Under the pieces are notes generated by a model. The model did not search any database and had not been told where the DNA came from. It was given only the letters and a program-made list of their open reading frames with translations. Positions 36,247 through 48,345 of a stretch of DNA of 64,000 nt are shown here, piece by piece; positions within the stretch are counted from its first letter, which is position 1; each line of letters opens with the position of its first letter. The DNA is from Mercurialis annua. Taxonomy: Eukaryota; Streptophyta; Magnoliopsida; Malpighiales; Euphorbiaceae. Made by a program: the position numbers and the translations under genes. Location: positions 44,445,665 through 44,509,664 of the forward strand of contig NC_065570.1 of assembly GCF_937616625.2 (NCBI RefSeq), given 5' to 3'.

Positions 36247-38777
36247 TGTAATACCCCAAATTATTTAATTGTTTAATTGGACCACGTGTCCAGTTTTGAG
36301 TTGCAGAAGTGATGATATCGAAAAATTTTCCGACAAATAAGTTTTAGCAAGTCGGTTTTAGAAAAGATAATTACGGAGAAAATTTATATTATATTTCAAT
36401 TCTAAAGTTAGAATTGGAATTAAATGGAAAAATGGCGAGAAAGTCCAAAATAAGGTATAGGGACCAAAGTGGTAATTTAGCCACTTTGAGTCGGAAATGG
36501 AAATTTTAGATTTTGACGGGAAAGTATTAATATCGAGCTTCGTATTATTTATCGGGGATAAATAATACGTATAAGTCATAATAAAAGAAGTTAACGATTT
36601 AGCTATGGACTAAATCGTACGATTGAAAAGTTTAAAGGATAAATGATAAGAAACAAAAAGAACAAGGACCAAAGTGAACCTTTAGCCAAGAAATATAAGA
36701 AACCAAATTTAAAGAAAGAAGATCAGAGAAGGATCGAGAGAAAACAGAAAGCTATCGTCGATTTCCGTCGTTTCGCCGCCGTTTCTCCGTTCGACGTCCG
36801 ATTCGAGCGATTCAAGCGGCGATTTCTTCATAATTGAAAGCTCTATCATCTCCGGCCATTAAATTAAGGTAAGAGGTCGGGTTTTGGCATGAAAATGATG
36901 AGTTTGTTGGCTGTTTTGGTTAGGATTAAGTTTAGGTTGAAATTTGACGTTTTTGAGGTTATTATGGCGTTTTTGAAGAACCGAGATATGGGTATTGAGT
37001 GTGGGTGTGTGAAGCACGTCGGGGTTGTGGCGAAACCCCGGAAAACTCTATTTCCGGGGTTGTGCACGTGGTACACGACCGTGCACCACGGGTGCACGAA
37101 CGTGTACTATAAGTACACGGACGTGCACCTAGCAAGGTACACGATCGTGTACCTAAAGTACACGAACGTGCACTTTTCATGGTGCACGAACGTGTACTGG
37201 AAGTACACGAACGTGCACAAGTGAGGTGCACGAACGTGCACTTGGATGCACGATCGTGTACCCACCGAAGGGCACGCCCGTGCACCCTGACTCGCCTCCA
37301 CGCGTATGCAAGCTGTAATTGACCTAGGTGTTTGATGTTTTGAGTAAATTGACTCTAAAGGACGGGTTTCGGACTTTGAGAATCCTTAATCTCGAGATTA
37401 GCTTGACGTTTTAGATAAATAACAATAATGGAAAACGTCAAAGACATTAGGCGATTCTCAATTATGAGATATGGTATTCGCTAAGTTATCTCTACGACTA
37501 GAGATATCGAATACATAAGTAAGTATAAAGCGAAACTAAATTTTAAAACTTAAAAGTATTATACGTATAAGAATGCGAGAATCACGTCTAACTATTAACG
37601 ATTTGTCAGACGTGTCAGCGAGTAGTGGAGTCAGTAGAAGCGGACTAGCGAGAGCGTACTATCAGATCGATCATATCATTACTTGGATTGCGGTCACTGT
37701 GAGTTGTACTTTTACTTTCATGTATTATATGTTAAAATTATTTATATAAATCTATATACTGTTTTCACGCATCGCATTATATATATACTTGATTGAATGT
37801 TATATGTTTATTTAATTTCTATATACGAGAACTAGTATGCGATCCGAAGAAACTAGCTACCTATTGGGTGTCAATAGGCTGTGTGATCACCAGTATCGAG
37901 TCAGTCTAGTATGTTTGCATTTGAGAAATGACTTGACACAGCTGGGAGCTGTTGATGATTATGAAATTTACGATTGGGTATATAATTTGATACGAGTGAG
38001 TGCTCGGTTACGGTGTAGTCCGGAGTCCCCGTATCTAGCGGCTGGGCCACCAGCGAGTTGGACTCGCGATTTATATTTACGATTGGGTTGAATGATAATG
38101 ATTATTCGAGAAATGTGTCGCATGCTAGGATATTAGTTTCGTACGGATCAAATACGTGTTTAAATGTTTCATATTATTGTTTTCTTGAAATGCGATGCTA
38201 TGTTTTTATACTAATACTGTTAGTAAATGTCAACTCACTCAGTATTTCCCCAAATACTGACCCCTCACCTTTGATGTCTTTCAAGTGCTTAGCTTGTGGA
38301 CTTAGCTAGAGGCCAATTTTGAAGTCCAGAAGTCAGCTGTATATGTTAGTTTCTGACTTCTAGGAATGCTGCAGTAGTGGTCCTGTGTCAACAGAATAGT
38401 AGCCTAGACAGCAGTTCATTTTTGTTGTATATAATAACTGCTGTCATTGTTTTATATGCTTTTTGATAGGCTACGTGTTTAGTATATGATCCACGGCCCC
38501 AGATGCCGGTGAGATGTTTAAAACACTAACTGATGTATATAGTACCGCGAGGCCAGTTCGTACATGGTACGGTAACTAGAGCCCGCGAGGTTTTGAAACA
38601 GTTAGTGTAAATGTATGATTATATGTTATATATGTATATTTGCTTTCGTTGTTTGATATTGTTTGTTTATATTATATTTGCGAAAAATTAAAAGTGATTT
38701 TAGGCTTGCTACGGGTTCGGGAGCTACCACTCCCGTTCCCTAGCGCCGGTTGCGGCTCAATATTTTGGGTCGTGACA
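36247..38777 (+). repeat. 3' LTR of element C
   Basis: 2.53 kb, near-identical to 28729-31250. By eye I see on the order of two dozen substitutions plus a small indel near the end (CTACCACTCCCGTTCCCTAG against CTACTCCTTAG). This indicates a recent insertion. The palindromic array is at 37062-37285. Confidence 0.9.
37062..37285. repeat. Array of ~10 palindromic 16-mers in 3' LTR of C
   Basis: Same order, spacing and sequence as 29544-29767, with one or two base differences (for example CACGGG for CGCGGG). Confidence 0.9.
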
Positions 38778-38885
38778 CCATTGGACTTGCTATTATTTAC
38801 TATTGGGCTTTGGGATTAGAGCTTAGACTTGAAAATATTACCCTATTTTTAGCCTTTTACACGTGTACCATCTATATTGTTATCA

Positions 38886-39725
38886 ATGCTCTCCAATGTC
38901 TTAAATGTGCTCAAATCTGCAACTCCTTCAAGATTCAAGCACATAACTTTACTCACAGGTATAAAACATTATATGGGTCCAATATTCGATCCTGAATTCG
39001 AAAACCAGCTCGTTCATCAGGATCCTCCGTTCGTAGAGGATTTGCCTAGGCTTCCATATCCGAATTTTTATTACGCCCTCGAAGATCTAATAGCATCATA
39101 TTTACCTTCGATTACATATTTTGTTCATCGATCCTCGATAATAATGGGCGCATCTTCCAGGAGTTTGAATAATACATTGGTAGCCCTATCTGTGTATGCA
39201 ACAATTTGCAAATACAAAAAGTTGCCCTTTAAGTATCCTGGCAGCAAATACACATGGGAGCATTTCTGCGATATGTCGGATGCGCGATTACTAGCCGAGC
39301 AACAAATATGGGCGGCGATCACGGATAAAGCGAAGAACCAAGCTTTTAATTGCACGAATGGTGATTTTTTTACTTGGAGGAGCTTGTGGAAGGTGTTGAG
39401 TGAGATCTTTGATGTTGAGTTTGTGGAGTTTGATGAGAATGGTAATGAGTTTGATTGAGCTGAAATGATGAGGGATAATGGAAATGTGTGGGGCGAGATT
39501 GTTGAGAAATATGGACTATTTGAGACTAAGATTGAAGATATTGCTTGCACTAATGCGCTTAATGTTGTGTTGAACTTTAGGTTTCAACATGTTTGTAGCA
39601 TGAATAAGAGTCGAGAACTAGGGTTTCTAGGATTTGCTGATACATTCAAGAGTATTCGAGTGTGGGTGGAGAGATTGAGGGACATGAAAATCATACCATC
39701 AACAAGTTTATTAATTAATGGGTGA
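38886..39725 (+). pseudogene. PRISE-like gene, copy 2, fragment 3 (catalytic and C-terminal part)
   Basis: Resumes exactly after the ATGCT duplication: SNVLNVLKSATPSRFKHI, TGIKHYMGP (catalytic Lys; family usually TGTKHY), DPPFVEDLPRLPYPNFYYAL (catalytic Tyr), HRSSIIMGASSRS, CDMSDARLLAEQQIWAA, then the C-terminal MNKSRELGFLGF and the end ...LING with TGA at 39723-39725. One nonsense mutation, TGA at 39456-39458, stands where copy 1 has Trp; otherwise the frame stays open. With fragments 1 and 2 the ancestral protein would be near the usual ~390 residues of the family. The gene is dead three ways: two insertions and the stop. Confidence 0.9.
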
Positions 39726-40163
39726 TTTCTATGCTTTGATCGTATGCAGGCAGTTATAATTTAATAAACGATTTAATAAAGGATGTACTTGAATTCCTGG
39801 TTGTTTCTGCAAACTCTTTTTGTTTTTTGGCTAATCCTTTGAAAAATCCCACTTTTCAGCTCCAATTCATTTGCATCCGACCATACAAAATTACCAATTG
39901 TATACAAATCTTCAGTTTTATTTATAAAATTTTATGAATTCTATTTAATATTTATATAAATTCTATTTAATATTTATATAATGTAAATAACTATAATCTC
40001 CCTTTATCTAAATTGATATGTGCTATTTTATTTTCTTATCTCAAATTACAAATATAATATTTTGTAAAAAAATAAAAATTATTATTATACAAATAAGAGA
40101 AAATAAGATCAATTAGTTTTTCAAATTAATTAAATTTTTTAGTATTTGTGTGGGTAATATTAA
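39726..40163. other. 3' flank of PRISE pseudogene
   Basis: Up to about 39854 it is the reverse complement of 2076-2196, the right boundary of the inverted duplication. After that it is AT-rich sequence with no features. Confidence 0.5.
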
Positions 40164-40481
40164 GGGTTAATTACATATAAAATCACCACTTTTATACGAA
40201 ATTGCAAAAATAACACGACCTTTAAAACGTGGCAATTCAGGGCACCACCTTTCATTTCTTTTCAAAAATAACACGGGCACATTTTTAGTGGCGTTTTTGC
40301 TGACGTGGCATGACACGTGGCACTTCTATTGAGTGTACAAGTCAGCAAAATTTTATCAAATTACGCGCCCATGTTGTTTTTGAAAAGAAATGAAAGGTGA
40401 TGCCCTGAATTGACACGTTTTAAAAGTCGTGTTATTTTTGAAGATTTATATAAAGATAGTGATTTTATATGTAATTAACCC
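40164..40481. mobile_element. Mutator-type MITE, 318 bp
   Basis: Inverted ends GGGTTAATTACATATAAAAT and its reverse complement, palindromic over most of the length. 9 bp duplication TAATATTAA (40155-40163)/TAATATCAA (40482-40490), one mismatch. Non-coding. Confidence 0.8.
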
Positions 40482-40569
40482 TAATATCAATTTGAATGGA
40501 GGGAATAAATTATGAGTGTTTGTTATAAGGTGGTGAAAATGACTGAATTAAATAAGTTGTGTATTTTAT

Positions 40570-42252
40570 ATATTAGTAGCACATGAACTGATACATGCAT
40601 TGAAAAACCGTCGAGAAGGCAACTATTATGATTTAGCGTTGAAATTGGATATGTCCAAGGCATATGATAGGGTAGAATGGCAATATTTGAGACATATGAT
40701 GACAGTGTTAGGATTTCCTCTTGTGTGGATCGCTTTGATTATGGAATGTGTTATGACTGTATCATACTCCATCATTATTAATGGTGAGCCTAGGGGGTAT
40801 TTTCATCCATCGCGTGGTTTAAGACAAGGTTGTCCGCTATCTCCTTATTTGTTTCTATTCTGCACAAAAGGGTTTAACAACCTTCTTCACCAATATGGAG
40901 TAAACAATCATCTTCATGGTCTGCGTATTAGTCGAGCTTGTCCTCGAGTCTCACATTTATTTTTTGCAGATGACTCACTAGTATTTTTCAGAGCTTGTTT
41001 AGAAGAGTGTGATCAATTTATGGAAATACTGCAGTTGTATGGAAATGCTAGCGGACAATTGATAAATCTGCAAAAATCAGCGCTATGTTTTAGTAAAAAT
41101 ACACCGGCTGAACTGTCTAATATGATTGTTCAAAAAATGAAGGTTGGAAGTGTGGGACTTGAGGATAAATATCTCGGGCTGCCATCTTTAGTATCACGTT
41201 CAAAAACAGAAACATTTTCAGAAATTAAAGATAAAGTGGCTAAGAAATTACAAGGATGGAAACGAAATACACTGTCATTTGCAGGAAAAGAGACCTTGAT
41301 CAAAGCAGTTGCTACATCTATGCCAGTCTATACAATGTCATGTTTTTTATTGCCTCAATCGTTATGTCAAGACTTAAGTAGACTAGTAGCACGTTTTTGG
41401 TGGGGACAACGAAATTCAGAACGGAAAATTCATTGGCTTAAGTGGCAAAAAGTTTGTAGGAGTAAGTACAGAGGTGGACTTGGGTTTAGAGATTTTCAGG
41501 CTTTTAATATTGCATTATTAGCAAAGCAAGGTTGGCGTCTTATAAATGAGAAGAATACATTATTGTATCAAATTTATCGCGGCAAGTACTTTCGATCTAC
41601 TGATTTCATACACGCTTCTATAGGAGGAAGACCATCATGGGCATGGCGTGGATTATTAGTGGGTCGTGATGCCATTGTTTTAGGACTACGGTGGCGGGTT
41701 GGTACCGGAGGAATGATTTCGATTCGTGACGATCCTTGGTTACCAACAGAATTTCCATTTAAGCCTTGTATATTGCAGAATGCCCCAGCAGAGGTTCAAC
41801 GAGTTTCAACATTGATATTATCGGCTCGAGGAGAGTGGAATGTGGAATTAGTTAAAAAAACAATTTCAGAATCTGATTGTGCTGTGGTCCTCTCTATCCC
41901 GGTGTCAAAGAGTTTTACTGCAGATAAGTTAATTTGGCACTATACACGTAACGGGATCTTTTCGGTTAAATCATGCTATCATTTAATATATGATACATGT
42001 TTGGACATGGAATTACAAAACATGGGTAACTTTGGCTCGAGTACAATTAATTCTCCAGATTGGAAATTTTTGTGGACACTAAATTGTCCTCCAAAACTAA
42101 AACACTTCCTTTGGAGAGCTTTGACGAATTGTCTTGCAGTCAAAATGAATTTGTTTCGTCGTATGCCAAGTGTGGATCCGATATGTCCTGTCTGTACTCA
42201 AGATGAGGAAATTATAGTACATTTATTTGCACTATGCTCAAAGGCTAGACAG
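40570..42252 (+). CDS. LINE (L1-type) reverse transcriptase part, 5'-truncated
   Basis: Homology to plant L1-like ORF2 starts at ILVAHELIHAL (40570) and stays open through 42252. Reverse transcriptase motifs in order: LKLDMSKAYDRVEW (motif A), GLRQGCPLSPYLF (motif B), FADDS (catalytic Asp pair, near residue 130). These are followed by the GLPSLVSRSKTETF and GWKRNTLSFAGKETL thumb-like region and a zinc-binding-type WKFLW...CPVC...H segment (zf-RVT). The endonuclease and start of ORF2 are missing, as expected for incomplete reverse transcription. There is no premature stop in over 550 codons, so it is fairly recent. The frame continues at 48952 after a 6.7 kb interruption (…ARQ | VWFES…). Confidence 0.9.
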
Positions 42253-42334
42253 GTATGACCTCAACTTATAGTTATAAACATTAAGATTAATTGCTTTTTT
42301 CAATACTTTATTATTGTAATTTATATGGTCCTTC

Positions 42335-43268
42335 TGTTAGTGATATGCACTAGGTCAATCATGTTTGACCATGTTTTGACTTTATCATTTTATTATTTAT
42401 TGATTGGCAGTTTTTATCATTTTATATTAATGATTAAAATACTTGAATGGTTAATTCTTTCTAAGGTCATCGAGTATGTGACTTGATAGTAGAACCCTTA
42501 GGTTTAATAAAAGAATTATATACCATCTATCCCTAGTCTTAATAGAACATTGAGACTATTATGATGTTGACTGATGATTATGTTTTACTAATCATGTATA
42601 TGAGATATTAAGTCAAATCATAGGTGCTATTTGAGAAATAAGGCACTGGATGACCCACTGTGAGAATACTACATAGATCACTGTCATAAGTAATTCTCAT
42701 TACAGTTCTATTAGTATAATCCTTTGACCTTGAAATCATCATGGATTTCTACATAGCTATTTCATATTTTGATACAGTCTTACATTATCTTTAACAGGAT
42801 AATGGAATAGATTGTCATTGGATATGAAAGTAACTATGTGAGAAATGTGAGTGACTGAGAAGGAATTTGTCCCTCATTTATTTGAGTAAGATATCTATGG
42901 GCCCCTTGAAGAAGATAGACTGAAGTAAATGCATGGCCATGCTAATTGATAATAAGTTATCATTTTCAGTCTACTTAAGGTCAAGAAACTAATGATTGAA
43001 TGTTATAAGGATGACATAACTATGCCTTATATTCAATCTGGATATCGAGAGACAAAGGGATTAAAATATTATTGTAAATGGTTAAATCGGATTATCGATA
43101 TTCATATAACTTGGGTAGTCATAATGTCTTGCTAGAGGCCACTTATGACTTGTGGGCTGAAATAGGGATTTCGAGCCTACTGCCAACGTTATATGAACCT
43201 ACAGGGTCGCACACTAAGAACAGGCCAAAAACAGTTATGGGTTGTACAAGCCCAATGTGATTAAGTGA

Positions 43269-43318
<50 letters not shown>

Positions 43319-43876
43319 CGAAATATATATATATATTAATAAATATATATATTAATTCGAAATTTAAGGATAAGTGTTTTCCTTAATTTATTATTTTTTG
43401 GAAGATAATAAATATAGTAATTAATATATATGGATAATTATCAAAAAAGAGTTTTTGATAAACATAAGCTTGTAGAATTGCAATGAGATTGAAATTCGAA
43501 TTTGTCTCAAACCCTAGTGTTATTTATCACTATAAATACTCATTAAGCAGTTGGTTTGAGAATCACGAAATTCATTATTCACTAAATCACTAAAATTCGA
43601 AATTGCTTGTGAAGCAATAGTGCTAGCACACAAGCACTAGTTTTGGCTAAGGTCTGTTCGTGTGGATACTCGTAGAGGACGCGTTCTTTTGGAGGCGTTT
43701 CTGATCCGAGGCCAGGTATCACCAAAGTGAACCACCTCCTTCCTTCCTACATTGCTGTTGAATTCGACATACAAGTAAGTAATTGTTCTGTTTAATTCGA
43801 ATTACATGGATCTTGGTTTGGGTTTTTAGATAAATTTTTGAAATTCCGCTGCGTTATGAACCAATAAAACCCAACA
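42335..43876 (+). mobile_element. Copia-type solo LTR, 1.54 kb
   Basis: Starts TGTTAGTGATATGC and ends AAAACCCAACA with a perfect 5 bp duplication CCTTC (42330-42334, 43877-43881). The end phrase CCGCTGCGTTATGAAC is typical of plant copia LTRs. No primer site or second LTR, so it is the product of LTR-LTR recombination. It contains a (TA)n microsatellite at about 43273-43316. Orientation taken from the TG...CA and terminal phrase. Confidence 0.85.
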
Positions 43877-43881
43877 CCTTC

Positions 43882-45390
43882 TAGGTTACAAATATGAATA
43901 GCCTACTGTAGGAATTAAGAAGAAATCATGAGATGTGAAATTAGAATTAGCTTTGGAGTTAAATATGTATGCTTTTGGGTCACACATATACATTTCAATA
44001 TACCATTGCTAGATGGGCTACAAGTACAAATCTATAACTATCCAGGCTCCCTTCTAGTAAGAATAATGTGTAATATTATGATGTCAATTAGGCAAATTTT
44101 ATCATTTTTATCCAAACTATAGAGACTAGGCAATTGGTAAGCTAGAGAGATATGAATAACATTACTGTATTAAGATAAATGGCCAGAACAGCTCAATGAA
44201 ACAAAAAATGCAAAAAATCTTTGTGCTCAACTATTTTAGGTTTTGAATTTGCCTTATGCAAATACAAATAAAATCTTCTCACATCAATGGAAAAAACAAA
44301 ATCCAAATGTCTGCTCCTAGTTTAAGAATTATGAAAATTGATTGATTAAACTAATAAGGAAGAAAAAACATTACAGATATAATAGCTACTAAAAGATCCC
44401 TCCAATACCAAAAAAGTTAGGTTTACTATATAAAATCCTAAAATTTGTCCTCTCTATATGCAAAAAGACAAGAAAAAAGATCTCAACTTTTAGAAATGCT
44501 TACACTAAATTTTCACCAAAATAAATTAAATAATTTAAACTCTATCACTACAGCCCTTCATATGCTACAAAACCAAAACCAAAATCAAATCTTTGTTAAA
44601 TATCAAATATGAATGCTTTTGATCAGATCTATATTATCTTTGCTATTTTAAATAATTCAGTAGACACCAAAATTAGAGAATAAGAAAATATCTGAAAACA
44701 GATCCAAAATAAAATCAAACATGAACAAAAGTCTACCTTTATTGCAAAATAACATAATCAAGAACTATTCTTTAAAAAGGAATTACGGAAGAAACATTCC
44801 ATAAGACGGAATTAAAGTGATAACTGACGGGATTTAAACCAATATTGAGTTGGCAATTAAAAGGAAATAGATGCACAACCATACACATGGAAAGAGAGAA
44901 AAATGAAATAAGGAATTTTAGTGATGATGATCAAACAGTAGTGAATAAAATTAAAATAAGGAAAATAAGATCAACTGATAAAGATGTCGGTTTTAACAGG
45001 ATCTAAAACTTGAGTAGTGCTAAATCAAAAGACTATTTTAATCTCTTTGATAGGTGGGTAAGATACACTAAATAATAAAATTAGGGAAAGAGGGGGGGTA
45101 AGTTATTAGTTTTCAATCTGCACATGACATTTAAAACTGGATTAAAGTAATAATCAATCAATCATATGAATAATTACATGACAGATATAATGTGTTGCTT
45201 GTGCTCAAGAGTGTAAATTAATATTATCTTATAGGTTTCAAGATTTGCATTTATAGATATACTTAATTGTTCATAATATTGACAAGTGTGTATTATCTAC
45301 TGTTCTGTGCCATGTACATTGAGTTCCTTTTATATCTCCAGTTTTAACACATAGAAGACCTGAAGAGTAGTCCTTTCAATTACATGTTTA
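43882..45390. other. AT-rich DNA without recognised features
   Basis: No coding frame above ~65 codons and no element ends were found. It is part of the unassigned remainder of the LINE interruption. Confidence 0.4.
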
Positions 45391-46626
45391 CTAGTTTTAA
45401 CCCGTGCGTTGCACGTTTTTTATTTAATTTTATTATTTGTCATTAATTTTTAATTTTACATTGTAATTAGCACTTGTTTGTGTTTATATCTTTTTATTTT
45501 TATTTGGATATAGCAATAAATAAAGAATAAAATGAAATTAAATAAACAAAATAGTACCTTGAATTTTTTAAATCTGCCACCATATCAAATTATTACCTTA
45601 TTATTTGTCCATCTACCTCACTAATATCATTTTTAATGATAAAAAGATAGATATTTTAATTTTAAATATAATACAATAAATGGACATATTTTTATAGCTA
45701 TCTTAATATATTAAAATAATATTCCAATATTTAATATCTTGATATTTATTCATGACATAATAAGCATATTGAAGAACATATTTTTTATTATTCTTCTAAC
45801 ATTTATTCTTAATTTTTAGAATATCTTTTATTTCATAAAATATTTATCATCTCTAAATAATTAGAGTATTAAATTTTGTACATGTTTAAGGTTAATTAAA
45901 CATTTATAATATACATAATTATTAAAAATAATTGTAAATATACTTTTGGAAGATTTTAACAAACTTGTCTTTATATTCATCAATCCATAATATGGTATTG
46001 ACAATATCTAATTTATGTTTATGACAATTAATAATATATATTGTTTGATAAACAAAAAATACTAATTTGTCAATTTAAACATTAATTTGTTTCACTAATA
46101 TGTTTTTTAGTTAATAACTGTATATTAAATTTAGTTTAGTATAATTCAATAAATCCAAAATAAAATATGGTAAAATGTGAAATTCTCACTCCACCAATTA
46201 AATTGAACATTTTTATTACGTATAATTACTTTTTATGAATTAATCACTAAATTAAAAACTATAATATTGGTTTAGTAATATTAATATATAGAGCAACATA
46301 TATCAAAAATATAATTCTTTTTTTATGTTAGGAGGTGTAAACTAATAATTAAGGGACATGATATATAAACTGATGCAGTGGGATTAAAAAATGATTTTTT
46401 AAACGGAAAAACAATATAAAAAATGATATATTATAATAGAATTTCAATTAATACAATTTTGCGTGAATTTTCTCATTTCATTTTTCTAAATTTCATTACA
46501 TAAAGAATTTTATTTTTTTTCTCCAAAAAAATTGTGATATTATCACAATTTTAAAATGCAATATGTTATACAAAACTTAATTTAAAAGAAAATGAAAAGT
46601 CAAAGTCATTGGTATGTTAAGTTTTA

Positions 46627-47175
46627 CTCCCTCCGTCCCATTAGAATTGTCCACTTTGCCTTTATCACACAATTTAAGAAAAGCAATTACTACCTCCGTT
46701 CTTTTTTAGTTGTCCATTTAGCCAATATTGCACATATCAAGATAGTGCTTATTTTGTCTTAATTTATAAAAGAAAATACTAATATAGCCCTATTAGTTAA
46801 TAAATGCATTTTAAATTAAAACATAGGGTCATTTATTAGGGATGGATAAACTTGGAAGATAAGTAGCTAATATTATATAGAATTACTAAATGGACAACTA
46901 TTTGTAAACAAATAAAATTGGCTAAATGAACAACTAAAAAAGAACGGAGGGAGTATTATTTATAGATTTTATAAACTTTTTCTTATTTTTTTTGTCATAC
47001 CCCTATTTAATATAGAGTCCACTTACTATTTACTTCTAATTTACTCATTAGTGGATCTTTTATAGGGGTAATATAAAAAAATTATGTGTAAAAGTTAATT
47101 ACTTTTTAAAAGTGGACAAGAATTTTGGGACAAAAAAATTTCTCAAAGTGAACAACTCTATTGGAACGGAGGGAA
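46627..47175. mobile_element. Stowaway-type (Tc1/Mariner) MITE, outer, 549 bp with inner insertion
   Basis: Ends CTCCCTCCGTCCC... and ...GGAACGGAGGGA with TA duplication (46625-46626, 47176-47177). Subtracting the inner element leaves ~285 bp. The CTCCCTCCGT end is the Stowaway hallmark. Confidence 0.85.
46690..46953. mobile_element. Stowaway-type MITE nested in another Stowaway, 264 bp
   Basis: Ends CTACCTCCGTTC and GAACGGAGGGAG, TA duplications at 46688-46689 and 46954-46955. The arms carry TTTTTTAGTTGTCCATTTAGCC and its reverse complement. It is a different subfamily from its host element. Confidence 0.85.
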
Positions 47176-48122
47176 TATAATATAAGAAAGATATAAATGG
47201 ATAGTAGTTCTTTTACAGATATTTAATTACCAATTATTGCAATATGATCATAACTTAAAATACAATGTTAATAATAAAAGGCATAAGAATGACAAAATAA
47301 GCAAAAATAATAAAACTGTAATTTGATCATTTAATGGCCAAATCCAATTTAAGAATATAAATAACAAATAATTGTCATAATACAAATATTGTCAGAACCA
47401 CTAAGCATTAAAAATAAAATTAACAATTTACTATGAAAGAAAAATCAGAATTAGTCATTCCAAACGTTTAAGAATTTTAAAAAGAATATCTTGCAATTAT
47501 AAAATAGAAAAGAAATATAGCCTCTCATTCCATAAAAAATAATTCAGAAATTTATTGTCACCATCGCAAAAACAAATTAAGAAAGTACTATTATCTTGAT
47601 CTTTGATTACATATGTTTAATATGCTATTTGACCACAATTCTGACTCATATTGTCGGTTGTCTCGATTTTTGACGATAAAAAAGACTTATTAACCGCATA
47701 AAATGGAGATGTTCATTAAAAAAAATCAACAACAACCATTGTCGTGATTGAATCCGTTGAACATTAACGATAGATAGAAAGATCATACAAATAATAAAGA
47801 ATAATACGATATAAGAGCGAAATATAAAAAAAAAACTCTGCAAATCTAATGAATTGACGAATAAGAAATAGAATTTTGAATTTGTTAATGAAAGTGTATA
47901 AAAAGATATGTATATATACAAAAAAATCATGAAAAATAACGGAATAAAACTATTGAAAACAGACTCTTGAATATTGCATTTATAGTGAGATAATTAAGAA
48001 GGAATTATTTGGTGAAATTGGTAAGTGCATGGTAGATGAAGAATCAAAAAAAAAGTAACCGGAAATAATAGCACTACTTGCCAAATTATCCAGTCAATGC
48101 TTTGGTTAACTATTCAAATGTT

Positions 48123-48345
48123 GAGAAATTCTTAGGTAGACTCAGTCCACCACGTCATCTGTAGACTAACCTATCATATTTTGACACGTCATTAAAATAA
48201 TGGCACTATCGTAATATTACTATCCAAAGGTGTAAACAAGTAATGAACAAAATTACGATAGTGCCATTATTTTAATGACGTGTCAAAATATGATAGGTTA
48301 GTCTACGAATGACGTGGTAAACTAAGTCTACCTAAGAATCTCTCT
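48123..48345. mobile_element. MULE-type MITE, 223 bp (family shared with 62195-62418)
   Basis: Palindromic with ~100 bp arms (GAGAAATTCTTAGGTAGAC...; ...GTCTACCTAAGAATCTCT) and a ~25 bp loop. Direct repeat CAAATGTT at 48115-48122 and 48346-48353, near the 9 bp typical of Mutator elements. A diverged member of the same family is in the right part of the window. Confidence 0.8.

Larger units (their letters stand above)
28729..38777 (+). mobile_element. LTR retrotransposon C (LARD-like, gypsy-type ends), nested in right LTR of A
   Basis: Two nearly identical LTRs (28729-31250 and 36247-38777, ~2.5 kb each) start TGTAATACCCC and end TCGTGACA. Target duplication CCATT at 28724-28728 and 38778-38782. 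A degenerate initiator tRNA-Met primer site (TTAGTATCAGAGC, 31254-31266) follows the first LTR. The polypurine tract AAGGGGGGAAGAA lies just before the second, preceded by the Tekay-like phrase ATTCGAGGACGAATTTT. The ~5 kb interior has one sizeable frame (31679-32740) and no pol domains. Few differences between the LTRs are seen by eye, so this is the youngest large insertion in the nest. Confidence 0.9.
15547..38885 (-). mobile_element. LTR retrotransposon A, copy 2, with two nested LTR elements
   Basis: Flanked by ATGCT on both sides (15542-15546 and 38886-38890). The left LTR is split into 15547-15743 and 24354-24723, the right LTR into 28260-28728 and 38778-38885. Each adds up to ~570 bp once the nested insertions are removed. 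Orientation is -: the tRNA primer site complement lies left of the right LTR (28236-28258), and the polypurine tract complement, a run of ten C at 24728-24737, lies right of the left LTR. The internal region (24724-28259) has no protease, reverse transcriptase or integrase frame, so A is non-autonomous (TRIM/LARD-like). It holds a large minisatellite and an extra LTR piece. Confidence 0.85.

Noticed and set aside
43078..43260. 60-codon frame in the copia solo LTR
   Set aside because: Short, inside an LTR, no domain and next to a (TA)n microsatellite.
47646..47930. 94-codon - strand frame in the Helitron as a Rep/helicase remnant
   Set aside because: Low-complexity Phe/Ile/Tyr-rich translation of AT-rich DNA with no Rep or helicase motif.
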